NCBI GenBank assembly: GCA_022560695.1
Contig: JADFSP010000001.1
Location: 62,001 to 126,000 of the forward strand
Direction: 5' to 3'
DNA from: Pseudomonadota bacterium
GTDB lineage: Bacteria > Pseudomonadota > Gammaproteobacteria > Steroidobacterales > Woeseiaceae
Length of the DNA: 64,000 nucleotides
Below, one piece after another: positions 8,862-18,143 of this stretch. Each line of letters starts with the position of its first letter. The stretch's first letter is position 1. The notes under the pieces were generated by a model. That model did not search any database. It was not told where the DNA came from and was given only the letters and a program-made list of their open reading frames with translations. Position numbers and translations under genes: made by a program.

Positions 8862-9154
8862 CCGGCGCCGGCATTCGTATCTTCGACGAGCGTCGTCACA
8901 CGCAACCGGCCGGCCACGAGGTCTTCTTTTTGGCGCCTGCTGAGTCGTTTTATACGACACTCCAGACGTGCCGCGGCAGCACGATCACCGACCGGGTATT
9001 CGAACACCAGTTCGAACGGCTGCCTGCCGCGCAGGTACTTGGCGCCGCGGCTGCCAAGCCGATGCTCGTCGAGGCGCCTGCTCACATCACTCGCAATTCC
9101 GGTGTAAAGACTGCTGTCAGCGCAACGCAGGATGTACAGGCTGAATCCATTCAC
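8834..9154 (-). CDS. GIY-YIG superfamily protein (YhbQ/UPF0213-like)
   Basis: 106 residues. Begins MNGFSLYILRCADSSLYTGI, where YIL and YTG are this family's form of GIY-YIG. It is followed by the conserved Arg in DVSRRLDEH and the Glu in LECRIKRLSRRQKEDL, matching the minimal UPF0213 group. These proteins have a nuclease-like fold with modest or unproven DNA cleavage. The C-terminal tail of about 25 residues overlaps the end of the MBL-fold gene by 28 bp on the opposite strand, so the tail is probably unstructured. Confidence 0.88.
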   Translation of the reverse strand: MNGFSLYILRCADSSLYTGIASDVSRRLDEHRLGSRGAKYLRGRQPFELVFEYPVGDRAAAARLECRIKRLSRRQKEDLVAGRLRVTTLVEDTNAGAGQASGDSAG

Positions 9155-9216
9155 GACTGGCTCGTGAATACCCGCTTCGTTGACGTCGGATGTTTGCCGG
9201 GCATGGCGATGTACGA

Positions 9217-9591
9217 TCAGGCATTGCCGCCGGTCAGCGCATCGCCGAGAACCCGAAACGCCCCCGCTTCAATGCCGGCCATGTTTTCCGGTGTATCTGT
9301 AAATGTCAGCACGATGCTGGATGCGCCATTCAACTCCCGGGCTGGCTCGTGCAATTTGAGCGTTAGCGTATTGCCGAGCAGACGCGCTTCACTCAGCAAA
9401 TTGTGACCGCCAAACTGTGTTTCGTTGATCTCGATGTAGAGCGACTCGTCAAAATTGTCCTCGATCGTCCGCATCAACAAGAGGTAATCACCAACGTCCC
9501 CGTCTGTTGTTGTTTTCGCAAAAAAAAGCATCGCCGTGTTACCACGAACATCGAACGCGACCGTATCATAGGAGCGATTGTCGGCCATCAT
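9217..9591 (-). CDS. Hypothetical protein, possible Imm10-like fold
   Basis: 124 residues, soluble, acidic. A YLLLMRTIEDNFDESLYIEIN segment with later FGGHNLLSEARL and LTLKLHEPARELN is reminiscent of the Imm10 immunity-protein family (a YLxLQR...E.D..YIE..D..GG pattern). This is recognition by eye and weak. No toxin gene lies beside it, so even if the fold is right the role could differ. It lies 62 bp from the GIY-YIG gene start and 77 bp from the acyltransferase stop, on the same strand, so all three may be co-transcribed. Confidence 0.55.
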   Translation of the reverse strand: MMADNRSYDTVAFDVRGNTAMLFFAKTTTDGDVGDYLLLMRTIEDNFDESLYIEINETQFGGHNLLSEARLLGNTLTLKLHEPARELNGASSIVLTFTDTPENMAGIEAGAFRVLGDALTGGNA

Positions 9592-9668
9592 GCTCGCCTG
9601 TCATTTCAGTAGCTGCAGTCTACGCCACCCGGCCACCGATACGCGAATGCAGTGACGTTGCATGCCGA

Positions 9669-10562
9669 TTATGTCCGCAACTTGAGGCTCGACATGCGTG
9701 CATCCTTCTCATGCCAGATTCGGGTCAGCCATCGATGTAGCTCACGGCGAAACTCACGATCGTTCGTGTAATCGCCGGCCAGCAGATCGCTGGCGATCGG
9801 CCGCTCTTGCACGTCGACGATGACTCGCACGTAGTCGCCACAGCACATGCCCCAGAACGTGGGAACCCCATGCGGATAAACGAGTGTCACGTCCAGTATT
9901 GCGTCGAAAAGATCGCCCATTGACGACATGGCAATCGCAATGCCGCCGGCACGCGGCTGCAGAAGGTGTGTGTATGGTGAGTTGCGCGCGTCCCGCTTCT
10001 GTTCGCTGAATCGTGTCCCCTCGACGAAATTGATCACGGATGTCGGTGAATCATGAAATTTCTCGCACGCTTTTCGGGTCGCCTCCATATCCTTACCCTT
10101 TTTTTCCGGATGCTTCGCAAGATAGGATGGCGAGTAGCGCTTCATGAACGGCATGTCCAGTGCCCACCAGGCGATGCCCAGGAGCGGCAACCAGATCAAT
10201 TCCTGTTTGACAAAAAACTTGAGCATTGGAATGCGCCGATTGAGCACTGTCTGCAGTACGGCGATATCGATCGACGACTGATGGTTGGCAATCACGAGAT
10301 ACCATCGGTCCCGTCGTAGTTCGTCGCCAAGCTGGGCCGACCAGTTTCTCGAACCGCTACCGGCAAGAATCATCGTGTTTACGCTCACCCAGTTCTCGGC
10401 GAACGTCATCAACACGCGCGTAAGGCCGCGACGGACGCGGGTCACGGGAATCACCAGCTTGACAATTGCCAGCGTAAAAAGCGGTATGAACCAGGTCACC
10501 GTATTGACGATCAACACGCCGAGCACGATTACACCGCGCACCTGCCTCAGGATTGCCTTCAC
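9669..10562 (-). CDS. yihG: 1-acyl-sn-glycerol-3-phosphate acyltransferase (YihG-like)
   Basis: 297 residues from GTG 10562, preceded by AGGA at good spacing. The frame is open 81 bases further, into the divergent promoter region. The N-terminus has two hydrophobic segments. The PlsC-type HX4D motif is in NHQSSID, followed by WALDMPFMKRYS, GKDMEATRKACEKF and the second motif FVEGTRF. This run of motifs is distinctive of the E. coli YihG group of membrane acyltransferases, which acylate lysophosphatidate and influence fatty-acid composition. Acts at the inner membrane. It diverges from the molybdenum hydroxylase operon. Confidence 0.9.
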   Translation of the reverse strand: MKAILRQVRGVIVLGVLIVNTVTWFIPLFTLAIVKLVIPVTRVRRGLTRVLMTFAENWVSVNTMILAGSGSRNWSAQLGDELRRDRWYLVIANHQSSIDIAVLQTVLNRRIPMLKFFVKQELIWLPLLGIAWWALDMPFMKRYSPSYLAKHPEKKGKDMEATRKACEKFHDSPTSVINFVEGTRFSEQKRDARNSPYTHLLQPRAGGIAIAMSSMGDLFDAILDVTLVYPHGVPTFWGMCCGDYVRVIVDVQERPIASDLLAGDYTNDREFRRELHRWLTRIWHEKDARMSSLKLRT

Positions 10563-10609
10563 GCGCGTCCTGCCACCTTGGGAGTCAGCCTGTATTCTAG
10601 CCCGAATGG

Positions 10610-11185
10610 GTGGCGATCCGGACGCCGTCGTCCCTTGCTGCAAGACGCCGCTTGCAGTACCGTAATCACCGGTATTTAACGGGACGAAATACCATCATTA
10701 CACTTAGCATCAACGGCACGTCGTATGCAGTCGAGGTCGATCCGACGACGCCGCTGTTGTGGGTCATCCGCGATTCCGTCGGCCTGACCGGCACCAAATT
10801 CGGTTGTGGTATCGCCCGCTGCGGCGCATGCACCGTGCATCTGAACGGCTCGCCCATTCGTTCCTGTGTGACGCCGGCATCGGCAGCAGTCGGACAACAG
10901 ATCACGACCATCGAGGGCGTCAACAACGGCCGTCCAGGACTGCACCCGGTGCAACAAGCCTGGATCGATGAGCAGGTGCCGCAATGCGGCTATTGCCAGT
11001 CGGGTCAAATCATGTCTGCTGCTGCTTTGCTCGAGCGCAATTCAACACCGAGCGACGCCGATATCGACCTCGCGATGGCCGGCAACATCTGCCGCTGCGG
11101 TGCTTATCCGCGCATTCGCAAAGGCATCAAGCGCGCGGCGGGCGCGATCAATGCACTGCGGGATCAGGCGCAGGCCGATGGGTAA
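10610..11185 (+). CDS. 2Fe-2S subunit of molybdenum hydroxylase (isoquinoline 1-oxidoreductase alpha type)
   Basis: Contains the two [2Fe-2S] domains of the xanthine oxidase family small subunit: plant-type [13 protein letters not shown] with the later Cys in RSCVTPA, and the alpha-helical domain [11 protein letters not shown] with ICRCGAY. It passes electrons from the MoCo subunit encoded next, and the genes overlap by 8 bp (ATGGGTAA). The start is unclear. GTG 10610 gives an Arg-rich 28-residue extension unlike the family, which normally begins at the equivalent of [10 protein letters not shown]. No ATG, GTG or TTG lies there, so ATC 10694 (after GGGA) or ATT 10697 may be used. IorA-like members are about 150-165 residues. 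Confidence 0.88.
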   Translation: MAIRTPSSLAARRRLQYRNHRYLTGRNTIITLSINGTSYAVEVDPTTPLLWVIRDSVGLTGTKFGCGIARCGACTVHLNGSPIRSCVTPASAAVGQQITTIEGVNNGRPGLHPVQQAWIDEQVPQCGYCQSGQIMSAAALLERNSTPSDADIDLAMAGNICRCGAYPRIRKGIKRAAGAINALRDQAQADG

Positions 11186-13409
11186 GTGGACGCGCCGTGC
11201 CTTCATCACGACCGCGGTCACGGCGGGCGGCGTCGTGGTTTTCGGTGTCGCAATTCGCCGCGGTGACCGCTCTGACCAGGTCGCGGGTCTTGTCGGCTCC
11301 GACGGCGACGCACTGTTCGACGTCTGGTTGAAGATATCGCCGGACAATACGTTGACGGCGATCGTCCCCCACGCAGAGATGGGCCAGGGTGTGCACACGT
11401 CGCTCGCGATGATGCTCGCTGACGAACTCGACGCGAACTGGTCGCAGGTGCGCATCGAGGAAGCGCCGTGTCACAAGGAATACGCCAATTACGCACTCGC
11501 CCGGGGTTTTTCAATCGGCGACGCCGATTTCCCGTCCTGGCTCATCGACTCCGTCGACGGGCTGTTTTTCCGTGCGTCCCAGGTGATGGCATTGCAGCTG
11601 ACCGGTGGCAGTACGTCGGTTCGCACCACGGGCCAGATTGCGATGCGCGTGACCGGCGCGGCTGCCCGAGCCGTACTGTTGCAGGCCGCCGCAGACGAGT
11701 GGCAGGTTGATCTCGAAGAAGTCTATGCCAGAGACAGCATGATCTACCATGATGCCAGTGGCCGCGACGCGACTTTTGCGCACTTCGCCCCGGCTGCCGC
11801 CACGTTACCGCTGCCGAACAAACCCGTGCTCAAGACCAGCGGCCAGTTTCGTATCATGGGCACATCACCGCAGCGCCGCGACGTGCCCGCCAAGATCGAC
11901 GGCACCGCCCGCTTCGGTATCGACACGACGCTACCGGGCATGAAGTACGCAGCTGTTCGCGCAGCACCCGTGTTCGGTGGCCGGGTCGCGTCGATTGACA
12001 ATGCTTCGGTTCAGGATATGCCGGGGGTTCGCAAGGTCATCGATCTGGGCGACGCAGTCGCCGTCGTAGCGGACGGTTACTGGCAGGCACGCCAGGCACT
12101 CGAGCAACTCGCTGTCGTATTCGACGATGGCGGCTATGGAGACCGCGAACAGGGTGACATCTTCAGGCAGTTCGCCGCCGACCTCGACGAATCCGCTGCC
12201 CAACACGAAGAGCATACCGACTTCAGCAGCGGTGATGCCGAACGTTCGCTGGCGGCTGCCGATCAGATTGTTGCAGCCGAGTATCGCGTCCCGTACCTGG
12301 CGCACGCGACGATGGAACCGATGAACTGTACGGCGTGGGTGCACGACGGTAAATGCGAGCTCTGGCTGGGAACACAGAATCCGCTCGAATTTGCGAAAAG
12401 CGCCGGCAAAGCAATCGGACTTAGCGCGTCGAATGTGACCGTATATAACCAGTACCTCGGCGGCGGCTTCGGCAGGCGCGCGTTCTCCGATATCGCGGTT
12501 CAGGCTGCGAGAGTCGCGGCCGAGGTACATTACCCGGTCAAGCTGATCTGGTCGCGCGAGGAAGACATGCGCCACGATTTCTATCGTCAGGCCAGCATCA
12601 GCCGATTCCGGGCAGGACTGGATGCGACCGGCAAGCCCGTCGCATGGCACAACCATTACGTGAACAAACACGAGCCCGCCGAGGCGCCTCATATTCCCTA
12701 CGGCATCGACGCTCAGCTCATTGTCTATACGGATTCCGATTCCCATGTACCGTGGGGATACTGGCGTAGCGTTGACCATTCGCTACATGCCTTCTTCACC
12801 GAATCGTTCATCGACGAATTAGCAATTGCCGCTGGTCAGGATCCCTACACATACCGGCGCGAGCTGCTGGCAAATGCTCCGCGATTCAGGGCTGTGCTCG
12901 ACATGGCAGCCGAAAAGGCCGGCTGGGGCGACACGGTAGCGGAAAATTTCGGCCGCGGAATCGCCGTGCATCGCTCGTTTGGAAGCATCGTCGCACAGGT
13001 TGCGGACGTCGAAATAGTGGACGGCAAGGCGATTGCCCGGCGCGTCGTCTGTGTCGTCGATCCGGGATACGCGATCCATCCCGATGGCCTGATCGCGCAG
13101 ATGGAAAGCGGCATTGCGTACGGTCTTACGGCGGCGCTTTACGGCGAAATCTCGATTCGCCGCGGCGCAGTCGCGCAATCGAATTTTCACGACTACAAGA
13201 TTTTGCGCATCGACGAGGCGCCCGCGATCGAAACATACATCGTCAACGGCGGCGGGCCGCTGGGCGGCGCAGGCGAACCTGGGACGCCACCGATCGCGCC
13301 CGCATTCACGAACGCGATTTATGACGCGACCGGCATTCGCATTCGAACACTGCCCGTCAGCCAATACGACTTGCGACCCGGGAATCTGCAAGATCAGGAT
13401 GTTGCATGA
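11178..13409 (+). CDS. Molybdopterin-binding aldehyde/isoquinoline oxidoreductase large subunit, Tat-exported
   Basis: 743 residues from ATG 11178. The N-terminus [21 protein letters not shown] is a Tat signal (RRAF), as in IorB/aldehyde dehydrogenase large subunits located in the periplasm. Family landmarks include [20 protein letters not shown], the [12 protein letters not shown] start of the second Mo domain, [21 protein letters not shown] and the active-site region [19 protein letters not shown], whose Glu is the likely catalytic base. It forms a heterodimer with the 2Fe-2S protein and hydroxylates N-heterocycles or aldehydes. No third FAD subunit and no XdhC-like maturation gene is present nearby. 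Confidence 0.92.
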   Translation: MGKWTRRAFITTAVTAGGVVVFGVAIRRGDRSDQVAGLVGSDGDALFDVWLKISPDNTLTAIVPHAEMGQGVHTSLAMMLADELDANWSQVRIEEAPCHKEYANYALARGFSIGDADFPSWLIDSVDGLFFRASQVMALQLTGGSTSVRTTGQIAMRVTGAAARAVLLQAAADEWQVDLEEVYARDSMIYHDASGRDATFAHFAPAAATLPLPNKPVLKTSGQFRIMGTSPQRRDVPAKIDGTARFGIDTTLPGMKYAAVRAAPVFGGRVASIDNASVQDMPGVRKVIDLGDAVAVVADGYWQARQALEQLAVVFDDGGYGDREQGDIFRQFAADLDESAAQHEEHTDFSSGDAERSLAAADQIVAAEYRVPYLAHATMEPMNCTAWVHDGKCELWLGTQNPLEFAKSAGKAIGLSASNVTVYNQYLGGGFGRRAFSDIAVQAARVAAEVHYPVKLIWSREEDMRHDFYRQASISRFRAGLDATGKPVAWHNHYVNKHEPAEAPHIPYGIDAQLIVYTDSDSHVPWGYWRSVDHSLHAFFTESFIDELAIAAGQDPYTYRRELLANAPRFRAVLDMAAEKAGWGDTVAENFGRGIAVHRSFGSIVAQVADVEIVDGKAIARRVVCVVDPGYAIHPDGLIAQMESGIAYGLTAALYGEISIRRGAVAQSNFHDYKILRIDEAPAIETYIVNGGGPLGGAGEPGTPPIAPAFTNAIYDATGIRIRTLPVSQYDLRPGNLQDQDVA

Positions 13410-13433
13410 CGTCCCGCCGGCGTCCGGTTTGCG

Positions 13434-13763
13434 ATGCCTGAGCGACTGACGGCCGAGGCAGCGCATGAGTCGGCCGCGATGTCGGAAGATGGCCGTTACG
13501 GCGTGCTACTGCGAAACGGCACGATGGAGCTCGGTTTTTACAAACCCGACGGCGTTGATCCCCAACAACCACACGATCAGGACGAAATCTATGTCGTGCA
13601 GTCGGGCAGCGGGACATTCGTCATTGGCGACGAGCGCAGGGCGTTCTCGCAGGGAGAAGCACTGTTTGTGCCTGCGGGGGCCGTGCATCATTTCGAGAAT
13701 TTCAGCAATGACTTTGCGGCGTGGGTGGTTTTCTACGGGCCGCCCGGTGGCGAATCCGATTGA
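13434..13763 (+). CDS. Small cupin-domain protein
   Basis: 109 residues. A single cupin barrel with motif 1 PHDQDEIYVVQSGSGTF (metal ligands H, E) and motif 2 PAGAVHHFENF (His). It starts 24 bases after the molybdenum hydroxylase large-subunit stop and is probably its operon partner. Small cupins of this kind bind a divalent metal and act as sensors, isomerases or dioxygenases; none can be singled out. The N-terminal ERLTAEAAHESAAMSEDGRYG strand is usual for the group. Confidence 0.85.
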   Translation: MPERLTAEAAHESAAMSEDGRYGVLLRNGTMELGFYKPDGVDPQQPHDQDEIYVVQSGSGTFVIGDERRAFSQGEALFVPAGAVHHFENFSNDFAAWVVFYGPPGGESD

Positions 13764-13845
13764 GCAGTGTCTCGAGCAAAAGCGCCGCCCGATTCAGACC
13801 CGCACTTGAATCGCATGGTTTCGCTGTCGGCGTTGCCGAGCGCTG

Positions 13846-14673
13846 ATGTCAGTCGATGAGCACATGACAAGCCCTGACAAGCTGCCACGCTCTGCAGCCT
13901 GGTTGGCCGCCGTAAGCGTTATTGCGATCGTCGCATTTTTCGTGTTCGTCGCTCCAATAACACAGGATCCTGCGTATCACGAATTTGTCGACAGCCGGCG
14001 GCTGTTTGCGATTCCGAACTTTTGGAATGTCGCATCGAATCTCCCGTTTCTGTTCGTCGGCGTATATGGATTCGTGTTCCTGTGGCGGTATCGGATGCAC
14101 GTCGGTGAATCCGGCCTGCATCGCGCGTGGCAGGTATTTTTCATCGGTATTGTTCTCACGTCTTTCGGCTCGAGCTACTACCACCTTGCACCCGGAAACG
14201 CGACACTCGCCTGGGACCGGCTGCCCATGACGATCGCGTTCAGCGGTTTGTTCACGATCGTCATTGGCGAGTACCTGTCCGTTCGCGCAGCACGACATGT
14301 ACTCATTCCCCTGCTGATGGCCGGCGCCGCATCGGTCATTTACTGGGCCGTCACGGAAGCGAACGGCGTCGGCGATCTGCGGCCATACGCGGTAGTGCAA
14401 TTCCTGCCCATGATCCTGACCTGCGCTATTCTGATTATCTATCGGCGAGCATCGGACCTGACGCGATATTTATGGTTGATGATTGCGACGTATGCAATCG
14501 CGAAGTTGCTCGAGTTCTTCGATGCCGGCATCTACGGAATCTTTGACTTTATTAGCGGACACTCACTAAAGCACGTCGCAGCGTCATTGGGCCCGCTGGC
14601 ATTGCTGTTCGCACTGCGCGCCAGGGACCGTGCTGCACGTGAGGGCTGTGTCAATGAACAAAGCGGTTTATGA
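13846..14673 (+). CDS. Ceramidase-like (CREST superfamily) seven-TM membrane protein
   Basis: 275 residues with about seven membrane segments. The metal-site motifs of alkaline ceramidases/CREST hydrolases are visible: SSYYH (Sx3H) after TM3, an Asp in AWDRLPM, and HSLKH (Hx3H) in the last segment. The family hydrolyses amide bonds of lipids at a buried Zn site. In bacteria the natural substrate is mostly unknown. The start may be ATG 13846 or ATG 13864; neither has a strong ribosome-binding site. Its 3' end is overlapped by the start of a GFA-like gene fragment. Confidence 0.83.
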   Translation: MSVDEHMTSPDKLPRSAAWLAAVSVIAIVAFFVFVAPITQDPAYHEFVDSRRLFAIPNFWNVASNLPFLFVGVYGFVFLWRYRMHVGESGLHRAWQVFFIGIVLTSFGSSYYHLAPGNATLAWDRLPMTIAFSGLFTIVIGEYLSVRAARHVLIPLLMAGAASVIYWAVTEANGVGDLRPYAVVQFLPMILTCAILIIYRRASDLTRYLWLMIATYAIAKLLEFFDAGIYGIFDFISGHSLKHVAASLGPLALLFALRARDRAAREGCVNEQSGL

Positions 14674-14731
14674 AGGCCAATGTCATTGCGGCGCCATCGG
14701 GTTCCGCCTTGCAGGCGAACCCGGTGCCTGC
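14654..14731 (+). pseudogene. N-terminal fragment of a GFA-family (Mss4-like) gene
   Basis: From ATG 14654 the frame reads [20 protein letters not shown] and then GEPGACH, the characteristic opening of glutathione-dependent formaldehyde-activating enzyme family proteins (CHCGAI holds the first zinc Cys pair). After about residue 26 similarity stops and the frame continues antisense through the thiopurine methyltransferase gene. The start overlaps the ceramidase stop by 20 bp, as an intact operon partner would. I read this as a gene truncated by a deletion that brought the convergent tpm gene alongside. The right boundary is approximate. Confidence 0.55.
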
Positions 14732-15342
14732 CACACGACTGCGATCATCTCTTGCAGGCCAGCCGCGCGAAACTTCGGCGGCCCGTTTGCCAGATCTTCG
14801 TCCGCGGCGACGCGCCTGAGTTCAGGCCAGTATGTCAGCAATTCGTCGGCGGCGACGGCATACGGTGGCCCATCCACGACGTCTTGATCGTATTCGAGCG
14901 TAATGATCATTGTCTCGGCGTTCGCCGCGAGCAGCGACCGCGTATGCTCTACATAGCCGGGCCTTTCGTCAGCAGGTAGCGCTACGAGCGCGCCGCGATC
15001 AAAATACGCATCAAAAGGGTCCGCTGTGAAGGCGAAGTAGTCGCCGCATACAATCGTGATTTGCCGATCATCGGCCGTGAACGCCGGCAATTCCGCCTCG
15101 TGAACCGAGTATGAGAGACCGTTCTCTTCGAAGAACGCCCGCACCGCCAGTTCCGACAATTCCACGCCGACGACGTCATTGCCCTGTTGTTCGAGCCAGA
15201 TGAGATCGAAAGTCTTGCCACAAAGCGGCACGATGACGCGCCGCCCGGTGGCGGTCCAATGCTTCCTGAGCCGCGAATTGCCCGCGGGCTCGTGCCAGCC
15301 GATGCGTCCTTCCTCCCAGCGCTCAAGCCAGGGTTCCGTCAT
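14683..15342 (-). CDS. tpm: Thiopurine S-methyltransferase
   Basis: 219 residues from ATG 15342. The frame is open upstream, but the family begins at the equivalent of [36 protein letters not shown] is the SAM-binding motif, and [14 protein letters not shown] follows. It transfers methyl from S-adenosylmethionine to thiols; in bacteria it is also linked to selenite and tellurite methylation. The last 15 residues (after VVWQ) look foreign and are encoded by the reverse complement of the GFA fragment, so the native C-terminus has probably been replaced. The catalytic core is complete. Confidence 0.9.
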   Translation of the reverse strand: MTEPWLERWEEGRIGWHEPAGNSRLRKHWTATGRRVIVPLCGKTFDLIWLEQQGNDVVGVELSELAVRAFFEENGLSYSVHEAELPAFTADDRQITIVCGDYFAFTADPFDAYFDRGALVALPADERPGYVEHTRSLLAANAETMIITLEYDQDVVDGPPYAVAADELLTYWPELRRVAADEDLANGPPKFRAAGLQEMIAVVWQAPGSPARRNPMAPQ

Positions 15343-15485
15343 TGTCAGACTCCTTACCAACCGCAATCGTAACAAGCTGGCCAGCGAAAACGGATACGGT
15401 TTACCTGCGCTACCGCCGGCGTTACCATGCGGCGCGCCGGCACATCTGCCCGGCATCGACTTTCCGGAGCCTGGAAAATTCGAGC

Positions 15486-16382
15486 ATGACAGTTGCAATC
15501 CGCATCGACGGTAAAGCCATGGCCGCGAATCTCTCCGCGACGATCGCGGCCGAAACGGCGGCGCTGCTGCGTGAACACGACCTGAAGCCCGGCCTTGCCG
15601 CCGTCATCGTCGGCGCAGACCCGGCCAGCCAGATCTATGTGCGCAACAAGAAGCGTGCAGCAATTGCCTGCGGATTTCACTCTGTGCAGCATACGCTGGC
15701 TTCGGACTCCTCCGAGAAGGATGTTCTTTCGCTGATCGAAGAACTCAACGCCGACGAAGCGATTCACGGTATCCTCGTGCAACTGCCATTGCCCGCACAC
15801 CTCGATGCGCAGCGCATCACGCAGTCGATTTCCCCTGCCAAGGATGTCGACGCCTTTCATCACATCAACATCGGCAAGCTGACGGCGGGGGACACGGATG
15901 GCGCATTCGTGCCATGCACGCCCGCGGGATGCATGTTCATGATCGAAGAGCAGCTCGGTTCAGACCTGTCAGGTCTCAGCGCCGTCGTCGTCGGCCGCTC
16001 GAATATTGTCGGCAAACCGGTCGCGAGCCTGTTACTCGCCGCGAACGCGACCGTTACGATGACACATAGCCGAACCCGGGATCTGGCGGATGTGGTGCGC
16101 CGGGCGGACATCGTCATCGCGGCGGCCGGCCGGGCCAACATGGTCAAGGGAAACTGGATCAAGCCAGGCGCCATCGTCATCGATGTCGGCATCAATCGTG
16201 TCGAAGCAACCGTCGACGGGGATACCGAACCGAGCTTGACCGGCGACGTCGACTTCGATGAGGTCAGCAAAGTTGCAGCAGCGATAAGCCCTGTTCCGGG
16301 TGGTGTCGGTCCGATGACAATTGCCATGCTCATGGCAAACACGCTGCGTTCAGCAAAACTCTCAGCCGGCCTTGAGGTTTGA
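15486..16382 (+). CDS. folD: Bifunctional methylenetetrahydrofolate dehydrogenase / methenyl-THF cyclohydrolase
   Basis: 298 residues from ATG 15486, where the FolD family starts (upstream frame rejected). Conserved stretches: the catalytic-lysine region [17 protein letters not shown], the PAKDVDAFH loop, PCTPAGCM, the NADP-binding [11 protein letters not shown] and the C-terminal [10 protein letters not shown]. Cytosolic. It interconverts 5,10-methylene-THF and 10-formyl-THF with NADP, supplying one-carbon units for purines and initiator Met-tRNA. The gene is followed 22 bp later by mtnA, a plausible operon joining one-carbon and methionine metabolism. Confidence 0.97.
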   Translation: MTVAIRIDGKAMAANLSATIAAETAALLREHDLKPGLAAVIVGADPASQIYVRNKKRAAIACGFHSVQHTLASDSSEKDVLSLIEELNADEAIHGILVQLPLPAHLDAQRITQSISPAKDVDAFHHINIGKLTAGDTDGAFVPCTPAGCMFMIEEQLGSDLSGLSAVVVGRSNIVGKPVASLLLAANATVTMTHSRTRDLADVVRRADIVIAAAGRANMVKGNWIKPGAIVIDVGINRVEATVDGDTEPSLTGDVDFDEVSKVAAAISPVPGGVGPMTIAMLMANTLRSAKLSAGLEV

Positions 16383-16404
16383 TTTCCGCGAAGGGGACCG
16401 TGCA

Positions 16405-17508
16405 GTGATTACTTGTGGTGACGACTTTCGCACGATATGGCTGAAGGATGGCGATGCTGACGTCGTACAGGTCATCGACCAGCGCCGCCTGCCGCACGAG
16501 CATCGCATTCATGACCTCAGGACCTGGCAAGATGGTGTCGCGGCGATATCCGACATGTGCGTACGCGGCGCGCCGCTGATCGGTGCCACGGCCGCCTGGA
16601 GCATGTATCTCGCTGCGCTGACGAGCAAGAACCCCATTGACGAAGTGCGTGCCGCAGCCGGCGCATTGCGGCAATCGCGGCCGACCGCCGTGAACCTGCA
16701 CTGGGCCGTCGAACGTGTTCTGCGCCTCGTGGAAAACGCCGCGCCCGGCACTGACATCGCGCGCTTGATCTGTTCCGATGCGCAGGCGATTTGCGACGAG
16801 GATATCGAGATTTGCCGGCGCATCGGAACACATGGCCTGACGTTGCTCGACGAGATTGCGAAGAACAAGGACGGAGACACCGTAAACGTGCTTACGCATT
16901 GCAATGCAGGCGCGCTTGCAACGATCAATTGGGGCACGGCCATGGCGCCTGTGTATTTTGCTCATCGGCAGGGACTGAACGTGCACGTCTGGGTCGACGA
17001 AACACGGCCGCGCAACCAGGGATCGCAACTGACCGCCTGGGAGCTTGCACAACATGGCGTCCCACACACCCTGATCGTTGACAATGCAGGCGGCCACCTG
17101 ATGCAACACGGACAAGTCGACATCGTCATTACCGGCACCGATCGAACGACACGCACCGGAGATGTCGCGAACAAAATCGGCACTTACCTGAAGGCCCTCG
17201 CAGCCCATGACAACGACGTGCCGTTCTATGTCGCCCTGCCGTCGACGACAATCGACTGGGACGTTCGCGATGGCATTGCCGAAATTCCAATCGAACAGCG
17301 TGATCCGGACGAGGTTTCGCACGTCTACGGCATGCACCAGGGTAATCCCTGTACGGTGAAAACAACGGCGAACGACACGCCGATCAGTAATTTCGCGTTC
17401 GATGTCACGCCCGCTCGCCTCGTGACGGGGCTGATCACCGAGCGCGGAATTTGCGAGGCCAGCGAAACCGGCCTGACGGGCCTGTTTCCCGACCTGGCCA
17501 CCACATGA
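16405..17508 (+). CDS. mtnA: S-methyl-5-thioribose-1-phosphate isomerase
   Basis: 367 residues from GTG 16405, with AAGGGGA about eight bases upstream. The larger open frame starts inside folD and is not used. Diagnostic motifs are DMCVRGAPLIGATAAW, NVLTHCNAGALAT (catalytic Cys), WVDETRPRNQGSQLTAWEL and ITGTDRTTRTGDVANKIGTY (catalytic Asp). It isomerises methylthioribose-1-P to methylthioribulose-1-P in methionine salvage. The product should feed a class II aldolase-type dehydratase, and the next gene (ATGA overlap) is of that superfamily. No mtnC/D/K genes are in the window. Confidence 0.95.
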   Translation: MITCGDDFRTIWLKDGDADVVQVIDQRRLPHEHRIHDLRTWQDGVAAISDMCVRGAPLIGATAAWSMYLAALTSKNPIDEVRAAAGALRQSRPTAVNLHWAVERVLRLVENAAPGTDIARLICSDAQAICDEDIEICRRIGTHGLTLLDEIAKNKDGDTVNVLTHCNAGALATINWGTAMAPVYFAHRQGLNVHVWVDETRPRNQGSQLTAWELAQHGVPHTLIVDNAGGHLMQHGQVDIVITGTDRTTRTGDVANKIGTYLKALAAHDNDVPFYVALPSTTIDWDVRDGIAEIPIEQRDPDEVSHVYGMHQGNPCTVKTTANDTPISNFAFDVTPARLVTGLITERGICEASETGLTGLFPDLATT

Positions 17509-18116
17509 CCGTTGATGAAGGCTACATCAAGTACAGCAGCGACTGGACACCGGGCCCGCCACCCGATGCGGCTACGACCGAGCTACTGAACCGTTGGCGC
17601 CGGCGGCTGTACGCCGCGCGCCTTATCGGCTTTTACGACGATCTCAAGATCGGTTATGGCAACATCAGCATCCGCTGCCACGATCCGGGACAGTTCGTCA
17701 TCAGCGGCAGCCAGACGGGTTTTCACGCTGAAACCGACGGCCGGCATTACGCGCTCGTGACCGAGTGTGACATCGGCGCAAACCGAGTGAGCAGCACCGG
17801 CCCCGTGCAAGCGTCATCGGAAGCGTTAACTCATGCCGCACTCTACGAGCTCAGCGATGACATCAACGCCGTCGTGCATGTGCACAGCACGTCGCTATGG
17901 ACGAAGCTCAAGCATCGCATCCCGACGACATCCAAATCAGTCGCCTACGGAACCTCGGAAATGGCGCATGAGTTCCAGCGCCTGTACCGGGAAACCGAGT
18001 TTCCCGATTTCAGGATTGCCGTTATGGCCGGGCACGAAGACGGGCTCATCTGTATAGGAGAAACGCTGGAGGAATCAGCACAGCGCGTACTGCGGCTCGT
18101 CGAACAGCCGCGCTGA
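17505..18116 (+). CDS. Class II aldolase/adducin family protein, possible methylthioribulose-1-P dehydratase
   Basis: 203 residues from ATG 17505, overlapping the mtnA stop (ATGA). Class II aldolase features: GNISIR, SGSQTG, QASSEALTHAALY, the metal motif HVHS and a later His in AGHEDG. Length and linkage to mtnA suggest the MtnB step (dehydration of methylthioribulose-1-P), but similarity by eye is to the superfamily, not specifically MtnB. Sugar-phosphate aldolase activity remains possible. Translational coupling to mtnA makes a shared pathway likely. Confidence 0.82.
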   Translation: MTVDEGYIKYSSDWTPGPPPDAATTELLNRWRRRLYAARLIGFYDDLKIGYGNISIRCHDPGQFVISGSQTGFHAETDGRHYALVTECDIGANRVSSTGPVQASSEALTHAALYELSDDINAVVHVHSTSLWTKLKHRIPTTSKSVAYGTSEMAHEFQRLYRETEFPDFRIAVMAGHEDGLICIGETLEESAQRVLRLVEQPR

Positions 18117-18143
18117 GACCATCAATTTAACCGCATTGGACCA

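Noticed and set aside
11931..12779. 282-codon minus-strand frame inside the molybdenum hydroxylase gene
   Set aside because: Shadow of a gene whose catalytic motifs are all in the plus frame.
16330..17337. 335-codon minus-strand frame antisense to mtnA
   Set aside because: Sequence is Arg/His/Cys-rich with no family resemblance; mtnA is unambiguous on the other strand.
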